From an uncultured Chitinophagaceae bacterium (GTDB lineage Bacteria > Bacteroidota > Bacteroidia > Chitinophagales > Chitinophagaceae), in contig CAITVK010000116.1 of assembly GCA_903895845.1 (NCBI GenBank), forward strand, positions 1 to 33,151: a stretch of DNA of 33,151 bases, given 5' to 3'. Both the position numbers and the translations under genes were made by a program. Positions 1-11,000 of this stretch are shown here, piece by piece (the first letter of the stretch is position 1; each line of letters begins with the position of its first letter). Below the pieces are notes generated by a model that did not search any database, was not told the origin of the DNA, and saw only the letters and a program-made list of their open reading frames with translations.

Positions 1-223
1 GTGATAAAATGGTGGTACATTATATCCTCTAATTTACACCTTTTTTCTTAATCTCTTATCCCGAACTCACGTTAAATAGATATTACTATTGATACCACAA
101 AGGCTTTGGATAAAATTAAAGTGTAACAGTAGTAAATTAATGGCTTCTCCTTTACTTTCGGTACTTTCAAACCTTGATTCACGTTATTAGGATACCGGGA
201 AGCTTCATGCCATAAGTTATTAC
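1..223. other. Intergenic stretch at window edge, no gene seen
   Basis: AT-rich sequence with no convincing reading frame, RNA gene or repeat. It may be the downstream flank of a gene outside the window. Confidence 0.5.
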
Positions 224-266
224 ATACAGAAAGGGGGACTTCAATTTGAAGTCCCCCTTTCTGTAT
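224..266. terminator. Perfect 21-bp-arm palindrome, likely terminator
   Basis: Positions 224-244 and 246-266 are exact reverse complements, separated by a single T. The stem includes a GGGGG/CCCCC core next to AAA/TTT. It lies 23 bp beyond the stop codon of the minus-strand gene 290-976, where a rho-independent terminator would be expected. There is no clean U-tract on either side, so it could instead be a cruciform or REP-like element. The symmetry is visible in the sequence; the terminator role is inferred. Confidence 0.6.
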
Positions 267-289
267 CCATCATTTTTTCCCCTCGTAAA

Positions 290-976
290 CTAAATTCCTT
301 TTACGGCAATACTTATCACGTTACTCCATTCGCCCACCTGTTCATCTTTTACTACATATCTATACATGTATTTGTACAGCGTTTCAACTCCTGCTGCCGG
401 AAGGCGTGGGTCTAGAAAGTGTACAGAACTTATTCTTGCCACGTTCACCATCCCTAATGTATCGCCATAATCGCACTTGATGTCCACAGCATCTGTTCCC
501 TGGTGATTCCAATAAGAATAGGTATGTGAATTTTTCATAACTATTTTGGCATTCACTACAATCTTATCAAAGTCATAGATTATTTCACTTCCTTCAAGTC
601 CCATATCCTGAATCATACCTGCAGTCAGCTTAGGATTGGCCTTTAAGGTAGACGCCATTGTTCTGGCTCTGTTAAAAACACCTTGCAAAACGGCCACGTG
701 TACGGGCATAATACTAAATGGAGGCACATCTGCAAGAACAATACTGTTACCAGATATTAAAGCATTTTTATAAAGTACCAAGCTATTCATATTGGTGGCC
801 ACAGTTTCCAGATAGGACAGCAATCCGGTGAAGAAATCGGAATCGGCTTTTGTTGTTTTAATCTCGTCGGCTGTAATGCCTAGTTCTGCACCATGAAGAC
901 TTAAGCCAACGGAGAATTTGCTAAGCCATTTCATCTTCAATTCATCTTTTGCGGGAATAAGACTTTCGTGTGTCAT
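290..976 (-). CDS. Hypothetical protein with Fn3-like C-terminus
   Basis: A 228-residue protein of unknown function. There is no signal peptide or membrane segment. The N-terminal half (about residues 10-125) looks alpha-helical. The C-terminal part (about 135-228) looks beta-rich and ends in a pattern (YKYMYRYVVKDEQVGEWSN) typical of the last strands of a fibronectin-III-like fold. Similar small proteins of helical plus Fn3-like layout are common hypotheticals in Bacteroidota, but I cannot name a family with certainty. The start is supported by a TAnnTTTG promoter element 22 nt upstream of the ATG and an A/T-rich leader. It is a single-gene unit followed by the palindrome at 224-266. Confidence 0.75.
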   Translation of the reverse strand: MTHESLIPAKDELKMKWLSKFSVGLSLHGAELGITADEIKTTKADSDFFTGLLSYLETVATNMNSLVLYKNALISGNSIVLADVPPFSIMPVHVAVLQGVFNRARTMASTLKANPKLTAGMIQDMGLEGSEIIYDFDKIVVNAKIVMKNSHTYSYWNHQGTDAVDIKCDYGDTLGMVNVARISSVHFLDPRLPAAGVETLYKYMYRYVVKDEQVGEWSNVISIAVKGI

Positions 977-998
977 AAACTATTTTTTTAGAATTATT

Positions 999-1006
999 CA
1001 AAAGTA
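999..1006 (-). promoter_or_regulatory. Bacteroidota-type -7 promoter element
   Basis: Read on the minus strand this is TACTTTTG, an exact match to the Bacteroidota -7 consensus TAnnTTTG, 22 nt upstream of the ATG of gene 290-976. No clear -33 TTG is visible at the usual 19-23 nt spacing, so the call rests on the -7 box and its position. Confidence 0.5.
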
Positions 1007-1221
1007 GTTTATTAAATGCGTAAAAAAAATTTAATAAAATGACATTTTAACATTTGAAACGCAATTAGTGCAACTATTTTTTTGTTTGGGGAAGCTTATG
1101 GGGTGTTATTAGCGAAAAGGTGAAACAGAATGCGAGGTAAGAGTTTTGAAAACCAATTAATATTTTGTTTAACCTTTCAAATTTGGGTAAAAAGTGCTGC
1201 TCTAAGAATCATTCATTGAGG
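1007..1221. other. Intergenic stretch, nothing recognised
   Basis: AT-rich sequence between the promoter of the hypothetical gene and the hairpin cluster. No gene or RNA is supported. Confidence 0.4.
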
Positions 1222-1456
1222 CGTATGAATGGCTCATACGGGTGCAAAAATGATTTATGGAGCTGTATGAGTGGGTCATACGCCTGTATGAATGACTCAT
1301 ACAGCTATCTGAATAATTTTTAGTGTTTAATGAATGCAATAAGGGGACGAGAGAACCATTTTCAAGGTTTGTTGAAGGGGCAAATAGCGTTAAAAATGGG
1401 TTATTCAGCCCGATGAGCCATTCATACACCCGTATGAGCGGCTCATACGGGTGTAT
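1222..1456. repeat. Cluster of TATGA/TCATA inverted repeats (hairpin array)
   Basis: Four hairpins share the core GTATGA-n5-TCATAC or a variant. 1222-1240 has arms CGTATGA/TCATACG around ATGGC. 1265-1281 has arms GTATGA/TCATAC around GTGGG. 1284-1304 has arms CTGTATGA/TCATACAG around ATGAC. 1424-1456 has perfect 16-bp arms around a single G. In addition, 1412-1426 contains the exact reverse complement of most of the first hairpin (1223-1237). The reading frame across this region gives a low-complexity peptide of repeated Met-Ser-His-Ser-Tyr type and is probably not a gene. The cluster lies about 600 bp upstream of the giant gene. Its role is unknown. Confidence 0.8.
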
Positions 1457-1471
1457 AATTTGATCAATCAA

Positions 1472-2051
1472 CTGTAAAAGTGATTTTGACGGGAGATTGA
1501 AGCATCAACTGAGACATAAAAGTGGTTGATATAGCACCTGAAATCATTTTGGGAGACAACTAAATCAATCCAAAAAGCCTAGATAGGTAATTGGGGTAAT
1601 AAAATAGTTGGCATTGTTTGAGGACTTACCTGAAAATTTTATCATTTTCTTAAATAATTTAAAAGCAATTAGGGGGTTGGCCTATTCTATCCGTAATAAT
1701 GATTCGTACGGACGATTGTGATTTCAGATGTTAAATTGTAACGAAATATTTTCAGTAAATAATTGAACATGAAGAGCGGTACTCTTCACAAATTCTTGTC
1801 GGGATGCATGTAGATACAAAAAGGATAGGATTTTTTTTAGTGAAAACAAACATGCTTTTTTTTAAAATAGGTAATGGTGTAGACCATAAAAATCATTTTT
1901 AAAGGTACTCGCCTTGGCTGATAAACGATTGCAACAGTAAATATGAATATTCTTCCCCTTCAGGGATTTCAATAAAGTAAGTTTTTTAATAAATAAGTAA
2001 TAACAGGTCTCTTTTAAGCATTAAATATTTCAATAACGAAAAAGCTCAATT
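1472..2051. other. 580-bp leader region of the giant gene, no gene
   Basis: AT-rich non-coding sequence. No exact TAnnTTTG box was found. The closest match is TAAGTTTT near 1977, one mismatch, about 70 nt before the ATG at 2052. A long 5' untranslated region is possible. Confidence 0.4.
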
Positions 2052-5000
2052 ATGAAAAGTAAATTTCTCCTAACCCTTCTCGCTGGTATTTTAAGTTTTA
2101 CAGCTGCAATGGCTGCTAATACAAACTACTATTACAATGGAACTGGTGATATAACCAATGTTGCCAGCTGGAATACCAATACGAGTGGTTCTGGAGGGGC
2201 TTCCCCAACTGATTTTGTTACTGCGGCCCAAACATTTAATATCAGAAATGCCAGTTCTGTCACGCTATTAGCTGGATGGACGGTTTCGGGAACTGGGTCG
2301 CTAATACAACTTGGAGACGGTACCAATGCCTGTACGTTCACAATCCCTTCAAATTTTGCTGTAACGGGAACGATTAATGTTTCTGCCAATGCAACTTTAT
2401 CTATTGCCAATGCTACCATCCCAACATTGGGTACATTAAGTACAGGGAGCACGGTTACTTTTTCGGGTGCAGTTGCTCAAACAGTGCCTTCCAAAACCTA
2501 TTCAAATTTAACTATTTCTAATTCTGGTTATGTTGCATCTGCGGTTGGAAGTGTTACTGTTAATGGGATTTTGACAATTAATAGTAACGCCACCTTGAAT
2601 ATGGTAACTTATCAACTATTAGGTTCTACTTTAACAACAGCCGGCAGTGCCTCTGGAATATTGGAAACACAATTTCCTACTAGTTCAGGAGCCATTCCTG
2701 CGACTACTACAAACTGGGCATTTACGGTAGAATTTAATAATACGGCAGCTTCTACAACACAAACCTTACCCAATATTGCTGGCGGAAACACGTTCGCTGG
2801 GTTGATTATTGCAAATACAGGGGGGCTAGTAAATTTATATGGTCCAATTACAGTAAATGGGATACTGACTATCAGTAGTGGTTGCACTTTGGGAGGAGGA
2901 ACTTATACTATTGGGGGGAGTTATACAACAAGTGGTACGGGTACACTAAATGTAGGATCTACTTCTGCAACCCCCATTGCTAATGCTACCTACACATTTG
3001 ATGTAAACTATACGAGTGCCAGTGCACAAACAATAGTTGCAGCCAATTATAACAACCTTATTTCAAGTGCTGCAGGAGGCAGAACATTGGCGAGCTCAGG
3101 AACTATTGGTATTGCAGGAACGTTTACAAAAGGAACCAATACCTATACAGCCACAGGTAGTACAATTGCATTTAATGGTACTGCAGCACAAACAATTCCT
3201 AATTTCTCTTATGTAGGTCTTGCAGTTACCAATACAACTGCTACTGTTTCTGCAGGTGCAGCATTCAGTGTTTCGGGTCTATTGAATATAGCATCAGGTG
3301 CTACGCTTGACATGGGTACTTATCAACTGACAGGGGCTTACACCACAAGTGGCACTGGCACATTAAAAACCTCCTGTACTACTAGTCCAGCTATTACGTC
3401 GGGCAGGGTTAACTCTTTTGCGGTTAATTATGCAGCATCAACTGGGGGGCAATTTTTTGGAGGCACCTACAATGGTGGTTTAACTTTTAGCAATACTAGT
3501 GGTGTCAATACCGCAGTAGCCAATACGCTGGTTACTGGTACTTTAGCTATAACCAATTCCGGAAGTACTGTAAATATGGTAACATATACATTGCAAGGAG
3601 CTATTACCCAAGCAACAACTGCTACAGGTACGGATTTGTCCACCAGTTCATATACGGTCAATTTCAGCTCTGCCGTAAATGCGAGTATTGTTGTTGGTAT
3701 GAGTGTTAGTGGCCCTAATATTCCCCTTGGAACAACAGTAGCAGGAATTAATACGAATTCGATAACAATTTCAAATTATCCTATCGCAAATGTCAGTAAT
3801 ACGGCTTTGACACTAACATTCGGGTTCTCTACAAGTGGTTCTGGTTTATTGTTAACACAGTATGCCTCTTCAACAGCAATTCCTCCAAGCTCTTATTCCT
3901 TTACGGTAGAATACAATAGCAGCTCCTCAAGCCAAACATTTCCCAATGGCATTTCTGGATTTAACAATTTGATTATTGCCAACACTGGGTATTTCACTGC
4001 CTTGTACGGAAATATAACCATTGGTGGAACACTAACCATCACAGATGGATCTATATTGAATGCAGGAACTTACGCTATTGGTGGCAGTTTTACTACTTCC
4101 AATAACAGTGGTTCTGGGACAGGCAAATTGATTACCGCCTGCACATCAAGTGCTACTCCGCTTGCTGCAGGCACAGTTTATAATTTTGAGGTAGACTATG
4201 GTTCTGGTGGAAATCAGACAATTGTTTCAGGAAACTATACTACTTTAAACACTAGTGGTTACACCACAAGTACCGCTTCATTGGGAACTACAAATCCTAT
4301 CGTTATCGCATTTGCTGCAGGGCCAATAGTAGTTGGTGAGACTGTAACAGGACCAAATATTCCTGCAAACACAACAGTAACGGCGGTATCTGGTACAACT
4401 ATTACCCTTTCCAATGCGCCAACTGCTGGGACTGGAGTTGCAATTGGTAGTATCACGTTTGGATCTATGGGTACACGCACCTTGGCATCTGGTACTGTCT
4501 CTGTTTCTACTTCATTTGTACCCGGAACAACATCGTCATATTCTGTTAACTCGGGTAATATCATCAGTTTGGGATATGCTGGAACGCTTCCTTTACTGGG
4601 ATCTAATAGTGCCAACTATGCAGGATTGACTATTGCTGCTGGTACTACAACTGCATCCAGCGCATTAACAGTTGGGGGCAATTTTACCATTAGTAGCGGT
4701 GCAACTTTTGTAGCTCCTGGTTCAGGTACGGCCTTTAATGTGGCTGGTAACTGGAGCAACAGTGGTACTTTCACAAATAATGGCGGTACTGTTACCTTTA
4801 CAGGAACGAGTCAAACAATAACAGGTTCAAACACTTTCAATAGCTTCACTAAATCTGTTGCTACTGCCGCCACACTAACTTTCCCTGCGGGTGCAACTCA
4901 AACGTTTGCTGGAACATTGACTTTAAATGGCGCTGCTGGTCAGTTGTTGACTATTGCATCTAGTACAGGTAGTTCAGCTGCAAATTTAAATTTAACCGGT

Positions 5001-8000
5001 TCAGCAGTTGTTTCCTATGTTACAGTGAGTTATAGTAATAATTCTGGCACAACAATTCTTGCCACAAATGGAACAGATGGAGGAAACAACACAGGTTGGA
5101 CTTTTACTGCGGGACCTGTATGGACAGGGGCTAACAGTGCAAATTGGAATGATGCAGCAAACTGGATACCAGCAAGTGTGCCACTTGCTACAGATGCGGT
5201 TACAATTACAAAAACGGGGACTAATAATTTGTCGATAGAAACTTCACCAACGGTAGCAAGTATCAGCATCAGTGCCGGTAATACGGTTACCTTACTCAAT
5301 GGACAAACCCTTACTTTGAATGGTAGCATGTCCAATGCGGGTACTTTTACGGGAAATGCGACCAGTACTTGTGTGTTTGCAGCGAGTGGAGGTGTTTCTG
5401 GTATAGGAACAACCAACTTTAATAACCTTACGATTAATTCGGGACAAACCCTTACCGGAGGAAACTTTGGCATTTCGGGATCCTTTACCAATAATGGTAC
5501 TTACACAGCTTCTGGTGGAACTATTACCTTTAATGGAACGGGTACACAGACAGTTCCGGGGCTAACATACGGTTCGCTATCCATTACAAATACGGTTGGA
5601 CCGGTAACTGCTGGAGGTAATATTTATGTTGCCAACAATATTAACATCAATTCAAATGCAACATTGGATATGAGTTCCTATCAGTTGACAGGGTATACTT
5701 TTACTCAAAATACTTTAGGGGCAGGATCTATTACAAATGGGAGTACTACAATAACACTTTCTGCTGCAAATGCAAATATTTCTGTTGGGCAACAAGTAGT
5801 TGGGTTCTCTATTCCAGCTGGAGCAACTGTTGCAGCCTACACGCCAGGGGCTACATCTTTTACCCTTTCTTCTTCCGCAACGGGTACTTCTACCGCAGCC
5901 AATACATTGGTATTTGGTTTTACAACCAGTGGAACAGGCACACTAAAAACTCAGAATACTACCGCGCCCGCAATTCAGTCTAGCAGAGCGTGGAGTTTTG
6001 CAGTAGTTTACAACAATGCTTCAGGAGGACAAACTGTATCTTCTTCTTCTTTTATGAATGGGTTTACGATCATGAATGGAGCCAACACTGCAACAGGAAG
6101 TATCTATGTTAATGGCACATTTGATATTCACAATGTAGGAAGCAGCCTGAGTATGGGAACAAATACCGTTACAGCGGGCACTTCGATGACTACGACAGGT
6201 AGTGGTACACTCTCAACTGGGGTACTAAATAGTTCTGGGGCTTTATCAGCTGGTCAGACCTGGAACTTTAATGTTACTTACAATGGTAATGGTACACAGA
6301 CACTTCCTCAAGGTACAAATACTTTCAATAACCTTACTATTACAAATAATAGTACATCAACTCTTTATGGCGGTTCTACTTATGCCATCAATGGTACACT
6401 TACCATTACTGGTGGAAGTACGCTTATTACAAGTAACTGTTCTATTACGGGTAACTTCCTGACAAGTGGAACAGGAAAATTGTTGGTAAACAACAATACA
6501 ACATCCACTCCTATGACTGCTGGATTAAGCTATAGTTTTGAAGTAGATTATAATGGAGCAGTAGCAGAAACAATAGTTGCGGGAAATTATTCTACATTAA
6601 ATGGCACGTCAGTCAGTACAACTACTACCGCATCTACCGGTACAACAAACCCAATTGTAGTTGCATCTGCAACTGGTTTAGCGGTTGGGCAGGTTGTAAC
6701 AGGAACTTACATTGCTGCTAATACTACAGTAACTGCAATATCCAGTACTTCAATTACTTTGTCAAATGCACCTACTGCTGCATCGGGTACTACAATTGGA
6801 ACGGTAACCTTTACTGGAGGCGGCAGTAGAACATTAGGCGCGGGTACGGTTGCCGTATCTACTTCATTTGTTCCTGGTACGACCAGTTCTTATACTGTAA
6901 ATTCTGGAAATATATTGAGCATCGGCTACACAACCACACTTCCTGCTACACTCGGAACAAATAATGTAAACTATGCTGGATTGACTGTGACAGCCGGTAC
7001 AGTAACAGCTCCTGCCAACCTAACCCTTCTTGGTTCATTCTCTATTAGTGGGGGAACTTTCACTGCTCCTTCAGGTAATTTCACCGTTGGGGGGGATTGG
7101 AATAATACAGGAGGAACATTTAATGCTAATAGTGGAACGGTAATACTTAACGGAGTAAGTCAGACTATTACAGGCTCAACAAACTTCAATAATTTGACAA
7201 AATCAGTTGCATCAGCTGATGTAATTACTCTTCCCTCAGGACAGACTCAAACATTTGCAGGTACTTTAACCCTAAATGGTGCTGCAAATAATCTGTTGAC
7301 AATTGTTTCTAGTTCCACTACTACACAAGCGAATATTAATCCTCAGGGTTCATATTCTATAAGTTATATAGCGGTGAGTGGTAATAATAATTTAAGTGCT
7401 TCTCCGCTAGTGCCTACAAATGCAACCAACAACGGAAACAATACAAATTGGACATTGCCTGCTGCAAGCTATGTGTGGACAGGGACCAATAGCACCAATT
7501 GGAATGATGCAGCCAACTGGAATCTAGGTGGTGTTCCAACAGCTACTGACGGTGTAACAATAACCAAAACGGGTAGTTATGATTTATCCATTGAAGTTTC
7601 TCCAACTGTTGCAAGCATTACTATTAGCTCCAGCAACAATGTTACATTGCAAAGTGGTAAAACCCTAACTGTAAATGGTAGCTTTATCAATTCTGGTACA
7701 TTCACTTCTACGCCAACTAGTACCATTGAATTTGGAGGTGCAACCACAATATCTGGTAACGGTACTACAACTTACAATAATATCATCATAGATAACGGTG
7801 CAACACTTGCCGGTGGTAGTTTTAGTGTTACTGGAAATTGGACTAATAGCGGATCTTTTATTGCAACAACTGGAACAGTTAATGTCAATGGCTCCTCAGC
7901 TCAGACGATACCTGCAGCAACATTCTATAATCTAGCTGTTAATAATGCGGCTGGTGTAACGCAATCAGGTAATGTTACTGTAAACAATACACTCACACTA

Positions 8001-11000
8001 ACTACGGGTACTTTGAATGTAAATGGTGATTCTTTAACAATTGCGACAGTGCCAACAGTAACGTCTGGCGCTATCAATGCAAGTGCTACAAATAGTGTCG
8101 TTGCTTTCAATAATCCATCTCTTATCACACTTCCTGCAGCACTCTTTGCCAGCAATGCTGTTTACAACTTTACTATTTTGAATGCTGGTGAAGTTTTGCT
8201 TGGAGGGGCTACTACCATCAGCAATACAATAAATCTTTATGGAGCGGGTGTTTTTAGTCTTGGGGGAAAAACATTGACCTTCAATGGCAATAACTTAATC
8301 AGAACAAGTGGTACAATGCTTGCAACTGGAGCAGGTTCTGAACTGTATCTGACCAGTGGTACGACTTTGATTCCATTGAATACAATTTCAACTATATATA
8401 AACTGACACTCAACGGGGGTAGTGTCGCGTTGACAAACTCATTGACGATAACTAACACACTTAATCTAACAAGTGGGACACTTTACTTGAATGGGTTGAA
8501 ACTTACCTTGGCAAATACAACCATTAATCCGGGAAGTGGCTTCATTAATACCACAACAGATATGTATGGAAATTATATTACAGGAACTTACTGTCAGGTA
8601 ATTGTTACGAATACTTCTGCCTTGTCGATCCCTAATGTATTTACAAATGGTGTTATAAGGTATCTGACAATTAATAACACAAGTACTGTCTCTTTTTCTG
8701 GGGCTGTCTCTATTGCGAATAATGGATTCCTCAATTTAACGACCGGAACATTAAGCGGTACAAATCTAACGCTTGGAACAGGTGCTACTATTATTCGTAC
8801 AGGTGGAACAATGAGTAGTGCGCCATCTTACACAAGCAATGTTAATGTTGAATATCTGGATCTCGCAACTGGTTCAATTACCACTGGTTATGAGTTGCCT
8901 TCTGGCTCTACTGCCTTAAAGAATCTGATTGTAGATGTGAATAATGCGCGTCCTTTAATCATTAATTCTACGGCCACAGTTAATGGCAACTTGTTCTTGT
9001 GGGTAGGCGGCATTACCAATTCAGGTAATTTGACGCTTGCAAATGGGGCAACTATAACAAGATCGGGCGGTGCATTTGATGTTACACCAAACTTTGCAGG
9101 TTCGGTTAACATAACTTACATTCAAGGCTATGGTACAACAGGAACGGAATTACCTACCTCCACTTCGACAGTAAATAATCTTACTGTAAGCGCTGGTTAT
9201 ATAACAACAGGCACTTCTGCTGTAACCCTCACATCCGGAGGTTCTGGATATACCACCGTTCCGAATGCAACAGTTGGAAATATATGGTCTTCAGGAACTG
9301 CTTATTCTGTTGGTCAGCAAGTTATCAATAATGGTAATCTCTACACTTGTATTGTTGCGGGTACCAGCAGCACCGCTTCGTATGGTCCTCTCGATTTTAG
9401 TACTACAATTACAGATGGCACTGCAACATGGCAGTTTGCTGGATTCCCTGCTTCTGTGACACCTACTGTTTCTCTTGGCGCAGTAACCGGTTTAAATGTT
9501 GGGTCTAAAGGAAATAATTATACTTCCACTCAGGCCATACAATTAGGTACCCAATGGAGTGCTTCCAGAACCAATTATCCAATTTCATATACTGCGGGTA
9601 GCTATGTGTACTATGGTTCAAACCTTTACAATGTTACAACTGCGGGATATAGTGGTAGCACAGCACCAACAGTTACCAGTGGAACATTTACTGCAACAGG
9701 AAGCTTTGGCGGAACACCAGCCGTATTCACTTACGTGGGGACTCCTGCTGCTGCAACTGCTGCTTTAACTGCAGAAAGTATTTATTTGGATAATTCTGTG
9801 ACAGTAAATGGGACTTTAAACCTCACTGTAGGGGACTTGGTACTGCAAGGATTTAATGTCGTTGCAAATAGTGTTAATGGAAATAGCTCTAATTATATTG
9901 TCACTAACAGTACTGGGACATTGACTATTAAAGGCGTGGGCAATTCCGCAACCTTATTCCCGATTGGTACTTCAACTTCGTATGCGCCTTTGACTATTAC
10001 CAATACTACGGGAACTTCAAATGTTACAACAGGCGTTCAATCTACTTTCTCTAACCAGCCAGGTGACCCTACTCAGGTGGTTAAACTGCAATGGAATGTT
10101 TTGGGAAGTACTGCGACTACTGCTACTATCAAATATCAATTTAATGCGAGTGATTTGCCTTCGGGTAATACTTTCCTTACAAATGCAACTTGTGAAGTTG
10201 GTAACTACCAATCTGGGTTCACTGTAAAAGCGTGCACAAATAGTGGAAGCAATGGTTCAGGTACTCCTTTTGGAACTGATCCTTACACGGTCTCTGCTAC
10301 AGGCTTTACAATCCCTTCTAGCGGTACAAACTACTATCTTGTTGGAAACACGGGCAACATCATTGTCCCTGCAACTACTTGGACTGGTGCTTTGTCAACC
10401 GATTGGACATTGGCGGGCAACTGGGACAATGGCTCTCCTGCTTCTAGTTCTGTAGTTACAATTGCAGCAACAAGCAAATCTCCTGTTATCAGTACAGCCC
10501 AATCTGTTAAGAGCCTGACTCTTGCTTCTGGAGCAATACTTACCAACAATAGTTCGCTCAGTATTGCTACATCCTTGTCATTCGGAAGTGCCACCGGAAC
10601 AATCAATGGCTCTGGTACAACCATTTTATCTGGCACTGCTGCACAAACTGTCAGCGGAAATGGTATTGTAGGCAACTTTACACTGAACAATAGCAATGGT
10701 GCAACTGTGACAGCTGGTGCTGGTAACAGTTTGGGTATCACTGGAGTGTTGAACTTGCAAAATGGCACATTGACCACCAATGGCAATGTTACTTTGAAGT
10801 CAACCAGTCTTGCTAATACAGGTACCCTCGCCTCAATAGATGGTGTCACAAACAAGGGCTCAATTAGTGGCAATGTAACCGTTGAGCGTTACATTCCTAA
10901 GGGTTTCCGTGCGTATCGCGATATTGCCCCTGAGGTTTATGGTGCGGGTACTATCTTCAAGAACTGGCAGTTGAATGGGGCAACTACCCCAGGTTATGGT

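Noticed and set aside
1202-1471. 89-residue minus-strand frame with repeated MSHSY-like peptides
   Set aside because: It follows from the TATGA/TCATA hairpin repeats; no promoter, no homologous pattern and low complexity.
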